A DNA stretch of 64,000 nucleotides, from NCBI GenBank assembly GCA_039619475.1, contig CM077116.1, forward strand, positions 200,345,117 through 200,409,116, given 5' to 3'. Below are positions 25,778-37,810 of this stretch, in pieces. The notes beneath the pieces were generated by a model, which saw only the letters and a list, made by a program, of their open reading frames with translations, was not told where the DNA came from and did no database searches. Each line of letters opens with the position of its first letter. Position 1 is the first letter of the stretch. A program made the translations under genes and the position numbers. The DNA is from Icerya purchasi. Taxonomy: Eukaryota; Arthropoda; Insecta; Hemiptera; Monophlebidae.

Positions 25778-25957
25778 TTTATTTTAAGATAGTACATTAT
25801 ACTTAAGTCGATTTACAGCGCTCACAGCATCCTTTTTTTCCCTTCTCCATTGGTTAATTCCTTTCCAAGCTTCATTCATATGATCCATTTCTAATATTTT
25901 TCCTATATAATAATTAATGCTGTCATGCCTTTGGATTGGGTAAACGTCCTTAGATGC
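25778..25957 (-). other. Candidate terminal exon or retrocopy fragment
   Basis: On the minus strand a T-rich tract ending in an AG dinucleotide (25958-25957) precedes an open stretch of about 57 codons down to a TAA at 25786-25784. It reads KDVYPIQRHDSINYY, IGKILEMDHMNEAWKG, INQWRREKK and DAVSAVNRLK. An AATAAA hexamer follows the stop directly (25783-25778). A diverged, broken relative lies at 2921-2992 with codon-level similarity. I do not recognise the protein. It could be the last exon of a host gene, a processed copy, or part of an unclassified mobile element. There is no upstream Met in this frame, so it is not a complete gene by itself. Confidence 0.3.
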
Positions 25958-26037
25958 TCAAAAAATTAAGAAAAAAAAAAAAATCAATGATGTTTACACC
26001 AAAAACTGTGAAATAAACCAGTTTAAAGAAGAAACTA

Positions 26038-26190
26038 TTTCAAGATTTACTATAAAAATTTAATAAAAATGCACTTAGAAGCAAAAAATAATTCCATTCA
26101 ATGAAAGGTAATATATTTTACAGCAAAATTTACTTGATATTATTATTATTCGTAAACAGCATTAATACTTATTAGAATAGTCTGTAGAAA
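26038..26190. repeat. Dispersed repeat pair, copy 1
   Basis: It shares with 46853-46990 the pattern aagatttactNtaaaaattt, ataaaaatgcact, a run leading to ttttacag, and attNN spacing to cagcattaata/caacattaatta. It is non-coding and its class is unknown. Confidence 0.5.
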
Positions 26191-26268
26191 ATTCACATTG
26201 TAGCATTAGAAAACCGTATTAAATATTCCTGATGACTCGAATATTCGACTTTATAGAAAATGAGTGTA

Positions 26269-27698
26269 CACTCATACCTCGTTTTAGGGCCGCTCTTTTT
26301 ACGGCTTTTCGCTTTAACGACCTTTTTGAATTGCGGCACCTTTTCGTTCCCTTATGTCTTAATTTAACGGCCAAAAAAAAAAGCAGAAGTCATATTTTTT
26401 TTTCGCACATTGACGGTTAAATAAAAAAACTAAAAGCCGAGGGCTGTTAAAAGGGTGAACAAAAAAGAATTCCCCCTTTCATTTGGAGATCCAACGAAAA
26501 AGTTCGGATGACTAAATCTTTGAAGACTGGTTTAAAAATCATTTTTGTCCAGAAGTAAAAAAATATTTATGCAAGAGAATAACTTAAGCAACAAAGCATT
26601 ACATATTTCGGATAATGCTCCAAGACAGCCAGTTAATTTGTCCGAATTATCCGAAAATGTGGAGATTGAGTATCTTCCCGAAAATACAACAGCTTTAATC
26701 CAACCAATGGATTAGGGTGCAATAGCCACTTTCAAGGCTTATTATTTGCGTAGAACTTTTCAGAAACTTACAAGTGAAATTCTTAATGGACTTTCATTCA
26801 AACAATTTTGGAAAAACTACAATATTAACGATGCTGTAGACAACATTGATGGTGAATTCTGAAATGAATTGCATTCGACTACCATGAATCATGTTTGGAA
26901 AAAAATATAGTCAGAATGTATAAAAACTAATGGCTCTGAAGTTGATTGTTTTTGCGAAGTTCGGCAAACCATTTTAGCTTTGGCGAACGATCTTGGTTTT
27001 GAGGATTTAGAAGAAAATGATGTGATTGATTTGCTAGACGTTGACAGAGCGTCACTTTCATTCGAGGAGGAATTGATTCAACTTGAAACGGAAGGTGAAC
27101 TTGATAAAAACCAAGAACCAAAGCCTGCCGTGTATGCCAAGCGCTGAAATTGGAGCATTTGACGAAGGCACTTTCTTTTTTCCAACAAGGAATAAACATC
27201 CTACTCCAAAATGATCCTGACACAGAGCGCAGAGCTAATATGTCTCGAGAAATTAACAACTCAGTCATTACTTATTACAACGAGCTGAAAATAAGGCAAG
27301 GCAGACAACGTTGGACCAATTCTTTAAACTACATCATTCTAGAAGAGCGGAAAGTGATAATGACAGCATATTGCAGTTTACCGATTCTTCGCCGTACATC
27401 TCTAACATCAGATTAGAAGTTTACATATAATAATAATTTCATATGATACGAATTTATTTTAGATAATAAATTTGATTTAATTTTTAATTGTTTTCAAGTC
27501 TGCTATTTTTATAGTTGTTACGTAAAACAAAAAAGCCTTTTAGATAAAAAATTGTATCATTTTATAAGAGATTAGAACGGATCTCCTATTCAGTTTGTAT
27601 GAATTTGTATTAAAACATTTGATTCGATATACGCCTTTTCGCTTTACGGCCAATTTTCTCGGAACCTATATGATATGCCATAAAGCGAGGTATAAGTG
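26269..27698 (+). mobile_element. Tigger-like (pogo) DNA transposon, internally deleted
   Basis: Terminal inverted repeats (left cactcatacctcgttttagg, right arm cacttatacctcgctttatg when reversed) are flanked by TA at 26267-26268 and 27699-27700. Further inward, cttttcgctttaacgacc (left) and cttttcgctttacggcc (right) are related internal repeats, usual for Tigger ends. The interior encodes the C-terminal half of a Tigger transposase on the plus strand. At about 1.43 kb it lacks the N-terminal CENP-B-type DNA-binding region, so it is non-autonomous. Pogo/Tigger elements move by cut-and-paste with TA duplication. Confidence 0.88.
26480..27420 (+). pseudogene. Tigger/pogo transposase, C-terminal half, broken
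   Basis: Blocks in order: VRMTKSxxDWF with a frameshift; then DNAPRQPVNLSELSENV (from 26611), holding the second catalytic Asp; EYLPENTTAL; and after another frameshift QPMD (Asp at 26711-26713) followed directly by a TAG. ATFKAYYLRRTFQKL, QFWKNYNINDAVD and LANDLGFEDL come next. The C-terminal helices close it: LTKALSFFQQGINIL, NDPDTERRANMSREIN and VITYYNELK. These match TIGD1-like proteins. The first catalytic Asp region and DNA-binding domain are missing, and several stops occur, so the product is inactive. Confidence 0.87.
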
Positions 27699-27769
27699 TA
27701 TTGTTACAGTTGTTTTTAAATTGTTCTAATTTAAATTTGATGCCAACTTTAATGTACATCTTAAGCAAT

Positions 27770-27842
27770 ATATATATATCTTAACAATAAGTATATATAT
27801 ATATATAAAAATATATATATATAAATATATATTATATATATT
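27770..27842. repeat. Degenerate (TA)n tracts
   Basis: Several short TA runs are separated by ctta/aaa interruptions. Confidence 0.8.
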
Positions 27843-29185
27843 TCTCTGAAACATGCTACCTATTATCAAACGTAATTATTTCTTACTTTTTAGTGCATTT
27901 CAAAATTTCTCGAACGATATTAAATATGTAGAAAAATAAACACTGAAGATGGCCATAAAATTAAAGGGTATCTAAACACAATTTTGCATTTTGATAACTT
28001 TGGGTAAGTGTCCGGCGGGGGAAGTTAAAACAATTGTCCTCATTAACACAGTACGCATCATTTGATAAAGCAACCATTGGTCAGGACATTTTCTCAAATT
28101 ATATCTTGGCGAGCATTTAACTTTAAATTAGTTTACAGTGCAAAAAAAGCAGCGGAGAATTTTTAATCCGCTAAGATAAGAAATAGGGGGAAAAATTATT
28201 CAAAGAGTTAAAACTGGTTGATTTATTTGAAAATCGACTATACCACCATCAGAGTAGGCTGTGTTGGGCGCAATTCTTTATGCTGTATTATATATATTTG
28301 GAAGTAAAAATACCAGATCCCCGTCGGCAAGTTCATTGGAATAATCGGATGCCCCTTCTTCGCAGCATCATCTACTACCATTGATGAACATTCGAAAAGA
28401 ATGCGGTCGCCAGAAGATGGTCGCGTTTTTAGCTGGCCTTTTCAGTCAAAGTTGAACTATGCAGTCGATGTATGAACAAAGTTGCTGCTCGGCCTCTAGC
28501 AGCCTATAATTATTAACTGTTTAAATTGCACATAATTGATAGTGTATCTTGAACTTGTGCGCGAATTGCTTTCTGGAAACATGTCGAAAATTTCTTCATA
28601 AATATTCGCTTAAACGTGTTCACGCGATGAACGTACGCGCATACTGCAATTAGCCGCGTGTAAAAAAAGCTGTATATTTACGACGGTGATTCAACACTTA
28701 AAATTCATAACCGGTTTATCGTAAGTAGTACTTATATTGAACGTTGACGACCGCTCTATATGTTTAAGCTTTACATATATTTTGGATACAATTAGCTGAA
28801 AGCCTTTTTTTTTAACAGTGGCAGCTGTTCAGCTCTCTAGCTTAAACTTTCGAAAATTCTTTTAATAGCCAATGATAAAGAAGGATAAATATTGCAAAAT
28901 TGAAAAGTGCAGTTGTTCATTTACTTTTTTGAAATCTTTAATTACAAGTAAAGAAAAACGCAGAAACGACTAGGTCGTTTTTAGCCCGAGTGCATTTTCG
29001 CGCCATGATTATCTCCCGTTAACTTATGTAAGATAACAAAAGTTTGAAAACCGTGTTATACGGTGAGGTTCTTGTTTTTTCTTCTTCTAATGAAACACGG
29101 ATAAAAATGACATAGTCAATTGAAAACTATTTTTCTGAAAGAAGTTTAGAAGAAAAAAGATTGACGGTCAAAGGGACTAAAGGCA
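27843..29185. other. AT-rich DNA, nothing recognised
   Basis: No frame or element signature is seen. The stretch 28310-28480 is less AT-rich but shows no domain. Confidence 0.45.
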
Positions 29186-29188
29186 GAG

Positions 29189-29189
<1 letters not shown>

Positions 29190-29267
<78 letters not shown>

Positions 29268-29320
29268 TACATACATACACACACACATACACACATGTAC
29301 ACATATATGTATGTATAAAT
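29190..29320. repeat. (CA)n and (CATA)n microsatellite
   Basis: A pure CA run at about 29190-29263 is followed by CATA and mixed CA/TA units. His-Thr and Cys-Val repeat peptides across it are artefacts. Confidence 0.97.
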
Positions 29321-32110
29321 ACGTAGAGCAAAACCGAAATATAATTTATGACACGATAGACTGTCATCAAAACATAGCGCCTCAATTACTGTGCAGTTGC
29401 GTATGACTCATAGCTGTACGGGAAAATCCAACATTATATATTCAGTAATAATTTCACACACACTTAAATCTGTTCGAGAGAGATAACGTTCTTATTAAGA
29501 GATCGGGGGGTGGGGGGGCGTTTTATTCAAATTACGAGAGTATAAACACATCAAAAGGACAAACGCGCAAAAAAGCGCTTTTTAATTCCTGGTAATGCGA
29601 CGAAAATGCTCCGTGCATTGGTTTAATCTGCTTGTTTACCATCTGGTCCACGCTGATATGTCACACACAGCAGAAGGTGGATTTTGTTCAAATATTGACC
29701 GAAAACGATTATTGTTTTTGAGTTGTTTTCGTACTGTTTGTTTATTACACACTTCATAAAGTTGTTTTTTGCGGAACTTTCAGATTTTTTTTTTTTTTGA
29801 TTTTGTTATACTTCCATTGACAACTGCAAGGTTTTTCCGGCATTTATAGAAACTAAGAACATATATAGGCGAAAATCGTTGATGGGCGAATATTACGATT
29901 CGAACAAGGGCGATCGCTCCGTAAATTAGACAAAAAACCAGTCTCAACACGCGGACGCCTTAAAACAGCTTCTCCGAATACGTGTGTACTTGTTATTTTT
30001 CTTCTTATTTAATTTATAGAGATACTTTTTGCGTAATTTTAAATTTTTATGTTTCTTTTTTTTTCCTCCGAAGGTTTTTTTTTTTTTTTTTTTTATCAAT
30101 TTCGTAAATAATACGCAATCTGAAGATGGCGATTTTTTCAATGCTATCAATATTGCAGTATTACTTGCGCAGAGAAGAGTGACCATTCTTATTAGTTCTC
30201 GCGAAACGCATGGCAATTAAAATGCGTCTGCATAAAGCTCGCAGAGGGTACTTCTGAAAAATCGGTATTCCCGATGTCTGACCGTGAACACGGAAATGTT
30301 TACTCCTCGAGAACATAAGGAAATAATGTTTCATCATTACGGAAATTTAGCGGTGTTTTATTTATCCGAAGCGCATACATAAATAACAATCTTATTAATA
30401 CATAGAAAATTGGATCAGACTGGTATAGAATCTATTACGCATTTGTAATTTTAAAATAATGTGTCGTAATTTTTAATTCGTTGTGAAGTTGCTGTGAATA
30501 GTCTATAATAATGATTTACTTATTTATTATTGCGCGTGCATAATTGTGACAATTTACGTGAAATTTTTTAAATTTTGCAATTTTTGTATAAATTTTTCAT
30601 ATTCATCGAACTTAGAGTAACTATAAATTATCTTTCTCTCCCACAAATGTCGCCCTAGACTTTAATAAATCGGCGCCTATGAACATGTTTTTGCATAAAA
30701 TAATACCGCTTTATGGTTGTAAAATTGGAATTTAACTAATCTTCGATTTTTTTCATTTTTTACGATGTATTTAATAATTACATGACAATGGGTCAATACG
30801 TTCTTTATACACTTTTTTTTTTTTTTCTTTCTTGTTAGCAGTGTTGCTGATAACGTTTTTTGTCTTGCTCTATCGATTTCTCGCTGAATTTATTCCTGGC
30901 TATACAAGCGGCTCATTGAATATTTGCGATGAACAAAAAAAATCGTAGTTATTTTTAATCGGTAATTATTTTAAGCTTAGTTTGTAGCAGTTCGTGTTCA
31001 TTTATTCGTTATGGTCATTTTATTTTTATCATTATCATTTTTAAATTATCTTCCACGATTAATAACGAAAGTCGTAAACGATTAACTTTAATTATCGGGG
31101 GGGGGGGGACGAAAAACTGAATTGGATGAAAAGAAAATCGTATAAAAAAAGAAAAACTGTATATGTACGAATATAGCTGAATTTCGGTAACACCTACTTG
31201 ACTCTATGCTCTTGCGAATAGATCAAAGCCGAAGTGGACAAAGAAAAGGGAAGGATAATGGCATGAGATTGTATCCGGATACATGGTCTAACGTAATTTA
31301 AGGTCAAGTACAGTGGAACAACCGCTTGACCTTCACCTATCATGATTACACTTTAAAGTTTAACGCACTACTCTTTCTTACACAGCCACATCGGATATTT
31401 TAGCAACCGCGATATTAGTCCGTTGATGAAAACATCATTTAGTAGTATTCTCTATTTATTACTACAGCACGAACGCGATGATGGAATAACGTACTTGCGG
31501 CGTTGTTAACAGCGTTGATTAGCGGTTGTTATACATTTGAGATTAGGCTTGTGCTGCGATATGGTGAGTAAATCTGTCTTTTGCCGGCGTTAAAATCAGC
31601 GAATTGAGATCGCTTATCGACTGTGATATTCCTTGTTTGGACTGCAGTTATCCTTGAATCGTATTATTTCGAAGGTACGTTTGGTAAATATTCTGTAGAG
31701 TCGAGATATGGTATACTTACAAATTCGGGTAGGCTACTTTCAAATATAGTCTCTCTGCTCTTCGTATAACCAGTGATTAGGTTCCTACGAGATGCCTTGT
31801 ACGCGAATTGTCTTACAAGAAACAAAGTACAAAAAAGGGAATCGTAGATTTAATAATAATAATAAATGAAAGAACATCATCGCCGAAAGAGAATTTTCTA
31901 TTAAACAAACGGAAAACCATTAATGGCTAGTAAAAAGTCGCATTAAATTATAGTTACATAAAAGTCGTCGCAAAGAAATATGCAATAATAATATACAAAC
32001 GGGTTTTTTTTTAATAAACGGCTGCATCTTTCATTTCTTCTAAATGATATTTTCTGTCTCTCTACTGTAAACTTCCCATTACATATGTAACATTGCTTTT
32101 AACATACTCT
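29321..32110. other. AT-rich DNA, nothing recognised
   Basis: It holds a G-run at 31097-31108 and T-runs near 29786-29798, 30073-30093 and 30811-30825. Frames at 29944-30220 are homopolymer-driven. No host exon could be supported. Confidence 0.45.
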
Positions 32111-32116
32111 CCTTTC

Positions 32117-32668
32117 GGGTCTTTATCGTTTCGGCCTAAATCATTTCGGCCGCGACATGTTTTGGCCTCGTCCTTTTTCCAAATAGATCTAGTTTAGTGT
32201 TGGCGAATTTTTAATTTTATTTCCTTTAATTAATATCACATTTAAGACATTGAATAATAATAAAAAAAAAACGGAATTAATAATTAATTAACTTGTTCAA
32301 TGTTTTTTTTCGTTCGTATATCGCTTAAAAAATAATTTCTTCTTTTGTGAATGTAAAAATTTATTTGAAAAGCAAAAAAATCTATCAATCAGCGGTTTTC
32401 AGCATTTCAATTTTTCATAAGAGGAAATAATTTTTTAAGCGATATGTGAACAAAAAAAGAAAAAAAAAACCACTGAAAACCGCTGATTTATATTTTATAC
32501 AAATTAACTACTAATTTCGCGATTGTTTTCTTGATCCAATGATTTCTTTACGCATTAAATTCGATATTAATTACGGCGGAAAAAAAAAATTAAAAACTCA
32601 TGAATACTAAACTAGATACTTTGAAAATGGGCGGGACCGAAACATGTCACGGTCGAAACGATACGGGC
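32117..32668. mobile_element. Fold-back MITE with inner inverted repeats
   Basis: The outer arms (about 32117-32248 and 32545-32668) are inverted copies. Both carry atcgtttcg, cgacatgttttgg/tgacatgtttcgg, atctagtttagt and taattaatatc in the same order from the outside. The left arm has an extra ggcctaaatcatttc segment. Inside, cagcggttttcag (32390-32402) pairs with ctgaaaaccgctg (32473-32485), and atatcgcttaaaaaata (about 32319-32335) pairs with the reverse complement ending at 32445. There is no coding capacity. Flanking duplications are not clear, so the superfamily is undetermined. Confidence 0.7.
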
Positions 32669-35600
32669 CACTCTTTTTCGTCTTTACCCATCTGTTGTTT
32701 CTGGTTTCTTTGTCTATTCTAATTCTAAATGAATTAAACATTAATTCATGTCGATTTTTATGCTACTTTTTCAAGTTGTCTGCAGTTACTTTTGAGATTA
32801 GTTCACTCATAAAAAGTACAGAAATTTCATTATAAATACACGGTGACGATCGCGAAGTATTGGGAACGAACATATCAATGTTAGAATTGTTTTGTCGTTT
32901 GACAACCGAACGAGCTGGCTAAGGGTAAAGTTATTACTGTAAGATCCTCGTCGAAATGCAACTAGCAGAGAAAATTTTGTAGAAGATGTGATACTCATAA
33001 ATAGATAAAGAAAAGAAAATCGAGAGACAAAAATCTCTAGTTTTAATCGATATGAGTGTTACAGACTACAGCGAATTTCATTGATAATTTATCGCCGAGG
33101 CGGATTAAATACTTGCCGAAGTTATATGTGCAATATATGGAAAACTACCTCGAAGAAGTTTAAGTTAACTTAGATTAGATTTGGGAGTCGATCCGTAAAA
33201 TAAACGGAACTAAAGATATAAAGTGTACCATGTACGGTGAACAAAATGGATGCCCTTATCACGTTTAGGTAATACTCGTGAAAAAATAATTCTCGACTGA
33301 AGGTAGCTATGCAACGTTCGCGCGCGTACTCCTAGTATGATAATTGGATAATTGATTTCTGACACAATTGTTCAAACTTTGGAGAAGAAGAAAAAAAATA
33401 ATTTCAACTTATTAACGTTTCTGACAAAGTAAAATTACACGTGTATCGGCTGCAGTGCCTTTACACCTTAACTATATTCTTTAATTAAGTCGAACATAAA
33501 ATTACTTTTTAAATTAAAATCGTGTGTATAACTGGGCTGAAAAATGGTAAAAAGACAATTAGAATACACTATAAAGTAGAATAAACGTAAATAAAGTTCA
33601 TTACATCGTGTAGAGGAATCTGAAATACTAATTTTCATTTATTTGTATTTTAACCGCAAATGAGTTACTTCTGACTGCTGGTGATAATGTTATGATGCAG
33701 GCACAAATGTACTTAAGCATCAAGCGGAGTACTATTGCCGTCTGGTAAAGTTCATAATTTATTTTACGGGGAATTTACTGAAATTGGTCTAATCGTACGA
33801 TTTTAAAAAGATACATGGCGACAGTTATTCCCCAAAACAACTAAGGAGAGAGAGAGAGACAGAGAGAGAGAAAAAGTTTGAAAAGTATAGTGAGTCAGGG
33901 GCGATATTTTTTTTTTCCGGGCGCGTTAACTACGAGCAGTAATCTAACGCAAGAGAAATTTTGGAAAGTGACGGTGTGCAACATCGGGATATCATACCCG
34001 AACGAAAGACAATTAACTAATCAGCTACGCTCAGGAGTTGGCTGAGTGAATCATTAACACCGGTGGTTCATCGTTATATTTGATAACGAAGTATTGTAAT
34101 ATTTTAATGTCCAACATTTTACAATTTATGAAATTTCTATGAAATATACTTTTTGCAGTATAATTCCTTTAGCAAATGATCATTTATTTATAATCAAAGC
34201 TCTGCACGTATTTCTTAATAAATTCAAAAGCGCAAATAGCAAATTTCTCCTTTGTACGTGAAAGTACACGATGAAGAAAAAATAAAACCTAAATCAATAT
34301 AAGAATAAAAAAGAGGAAAAAATTGCAAGATGAGGCCGCAATTTTTTCCGGCTTTGATGTGATTTTCGAATTTTTACTGCACCAGATGAGTAGAATAATA
34401 GTCTGTTGCTTATAAAATGTTTTAGTTAGTTGGGTACCGAAAAAATTCTTTATGATTAAGAAAAATAACTGCCTTACGAGTAAAATCTGTTTGACGTGTT
34501 AAATAATGGGTTTGACAGATCATTTTATTTACAGATTAAGATCGCTAAATTACAGTTTACACCTTTTGATTATCTCTGTAGGTATTTTCAATAGACGAAG
34601 TAGAAAGGAAAATCACGGGATTGGGGATGATTTAAACTATTAAAACTATAAACTGAACGATAGGAAAAAACAAAAAAAAAGATATACAAATGCAGTCATT
34701 AATAATAGTGACAACAGGAATAATTTGACGTAAATTCGATTTTTTTTTTTTTTTAATAGTTTGCTGGCCCGTCTCACACAACATAGGTTTGCGGGTTCCC
34801 AACATAATTATTAATGGAAATTTCTGACCCCCCTTCCCCTAGTATTTTTCTAAGACAGAAAGATGTTGAAATGGAATTAACTCGACATTCAATCGCACAC
34901 ACTCCTACACAAACAAAATCAAATTAAAAAGCCACAGGTTTTTTTAAATTTCAAAAAATAAAAAATTAAATTTATGAAAAAGAAAAAAATTTAATTTATA
35001 ACGTTGAAAATAAACATGCTTACAGCTACATAATTAAAAATACTTTTTTTTTGTACCGTTAGCGCGTCAACAAGGGCGGTAAAAACTAATTCCGCAGTGA
35101 ACGACGTTTCCGACAAACTGGGGCAATGCTACATAACTTGATACCTTTTTTACTATCACATGCTTTTCTGCGACTTTATAATGAGGTTTTCCACTAGACA
35201 GTGTCGGAATGGAAGTTGCTTCTTTCTTATCAATAACAGATATGGTTGGAAAAAACGAGTATTATTAAAAAATGTTACTTGACAGAAATGGTTACGTTTA
35301 TAAATTTCCAATTTAAAAGCGAAGATAATTATTTATTTTAAGAATTCTTAACAGTATCGAGTTAGGTTAGTGGTCAAATGGTATTTATAGTCAGGCCAGG
35401 GCAAAAAAAAAAACATTCGTATAGAAATAAACCGTTACTATTTAAATAGCACACTGAAATACTGTTGTTGTAACTAATTTCCTTTAAAGATTTAAAAAAA
35501 TCTGCCATGTGATTGTAATGTAACATGTCAGACAAAAATCTGGAATATAATTTTAACAATTAATAATTAATATTTGATTAGTTACGTAAAGTTATTTTTT

Positions 35601-36900
35601 TATAATGTTTTAGCTCTAATTAAAGTCTCTTCTCCACAAAAAAAAAAAACAAAAAAAAACGAGTAACTTCAATTCTCACAGTCTTGTGGTTTTTCGTGTG
35701 TAACAGTTGTTATAAATGACGAAAAAAAAAAAGAACATTCTGATGTTCAAAATTTAGTCGCTTGCTAAAAAAAAGATACTAACACAGCGAAAGATTAAAC
35801 GTTTTGTCTGTAGGACGGTTAATTCAAGTAGCAGCAGTAGTTATAACCGCTTTTCATCCTGTTTAAAACATAATGACGAATGAAATCGATCGTGCCACAC
35901 CGATAAGCTGCGATTAAGTAAAATTAGAAAAAAATCGAACAACGTAATAATTTTATCAGCATTAAACCGGTAATAATTAGACGTTTTTGCTTATCAGATA
36001 ATTAAATCTTCATCCTCAGGTAACGAGTTTTCTATTTCTGCTTCACCAAACGGAGGATTATAATAATTTAGACAGAGCCCTCGGCAGTGTTAGTAGTGGT
36101 CTTTTTTTATTATTCGTCTGTGGCTGTCCGTACAATGAAGAAACCGCTTCGTAGCATTCTACCTTTTGTTTCGGGCTGAAACTCATTTTACCGTGACAAA
36201 CTGCATTCATCAGGAAACTTACATGCAGTGATTTTCTTCGGCTCGGCACCTAATCAAAGAACGGTACTAATAATATAATAGCACGAGAGATGTCACGCAT
36301 CTTTCGTATGGGAACATAACAAACGCCACGGTTCAATTTAATTAAACGATTTTTGACGGTTTAATCTCGTACTAAGAACTAAAACCGGTAACACTTGAAA
36401 TAACAGGTATAAAAAACGACGTTTTTTTATTTATTTATTTTTTCATTATTACTCTTTTTTCGGCTCCTTAACATGTTCAATTTACATATCTTCAAAAAAA
36501 AAAAAGAGTTATAAACCAGATAGGAATTATTTTGTTTTACATGAGAAATGAAGCTTTAGAGTAAAATCTGGTTCTATGGTCCAGATACTTTTCTTCTGAA
36601 TGAAATTGTTAACAAGATAACAATTACTAGATAAAAATTTCACAAATTGACTTCATTCAGCTTTCTTTTCGGAGTAGAATCCGCAGCTATTCTATATTAT
36701 CTTGTACATTTCCTCTGCTAAAGTTATCCTCAACAATGATTAATGCCCGTTTTTTTATGCCGTTACCTATGGCCCTCTCTTAACCTGCGTAGTGAAAAAT
36801 ACATTTATGAGACTATTTCGTTTTCTATCCGATCATTCACTCGAATTGTAATTTCGTTTGAAATTCTCTTCCTTTAATATTAACTTCTTACGAACTTCCC
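32669..36900. other. AT-rich DNA, nothing recognised
   Basis: A short GA-rich tract lies at 33845-33870. Poly-A and poly-T runs occur near 34739-34754 and 35638-35660. Small frames (for example 32807-32998, 35374-35559, 36058-36249) show no domain. Confidence 0.45.
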
Positions 36901-36989
36901 CATATTTGATTATGATGCGATGTCTGTGACGTTTCGTATTTTTAGCCTCCGGTCTCTTTATGCGTTTGTTTAGCCGAACCTATCTTCTC

Positions 36990-37810
36990 AACGATCACTT
37001 TTCACATCTTTGCCGTTTTCTTTCCTCTTTTTAGTCTGCATCATCCTGGGTTTGATTGTAGCATTTTTAAGCATTTTCTTTTTCGCTTCACTTTAATTTT
37101 CTTATCACTTTTTCTCAGGTCTGTAATAGATCGTTTTCTTTAAATGCATTTTTGCTTAATTTCACTTTCCAACTTTCAGCCTCAGTTTTCTTATCATAAA
37201 CGAGCCAATGCAAGAGATACATACTTAAATCCTTCAAGAAGTCCTTCTGAAAAAATTTCTGTTCTTCCCATTTAAATTTCAATCCTCAGAACTTCTCTCC
37301 ATTTATAACATATTCGCTGGTATTCTGCTACCTTTTGTTGACGCTGTCGCTCCCGCATATGTTCCCAATGTTGATGAGCTATATCTTTTTCCGTTTAAAG
37401 TAAACACTACTCGTCACTTTCTAACTTTTACCTTCAATATTTATGAATTAAAATCCACTCTTAAAAAATCATCCGGCCCCACTCTTGATGACATTCCCTA
37501 TCTAGTTCCTAAAAATTTGTCTCATCATTCTATTCGTACACTACTTAGTATATTAAACTTTTTCCGTTCTACATGAGATGTACCATTTTCCTGAAACTGC
37601 CTTTATTATCATCCCTGTTCTTAAAAAAACTCTTCCCTACGTCCTATCACTCTAGCATCGTGCCTCAGAAAATTTAGTTGAGGGTGTATTCAACAAGCGT
37701 CTTGTTCGGTGGCTTGAGCACAATAACGTATTTCCTTCCATTATGTTTGGCTTTCGACCCGGTATAACAGAGGTCTTTTTATCGACACGTACTCAAAAAA
37801 AAAAAACTAT
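36990..37810 (+). pseudogene. I-like LINE, linker and 5' part of reverse transcriptase
   Basis: The clearest block, at about 37433-37555, reads LKSTLKKSSGPTLDDIPYLV, then LSHHSIRTLLSILNFF. This is the first RT finger motif of I-clade LINEs, where KSxxPGLDDIPY is usual. Frame-shifted continuations give SLRPITLASCLRKF (the SYRPIxLxSxLxK motif) and a VFNKRLV-like then FGFRPG-like block near 37740-37765. The upstream part (37200-37330) has RYILKSFKKSF and NFCSS, like the linker seen at 8935-9160. The YADD palm motif is not present, so it is truncated as well as frameshifted. Confidence 0.7.

Noticed and set aside
29146..29406. Frames with Cys-Val and His-Thr repeats
   Set aside because: They are translations of the (CA)n/(CATA)n array.
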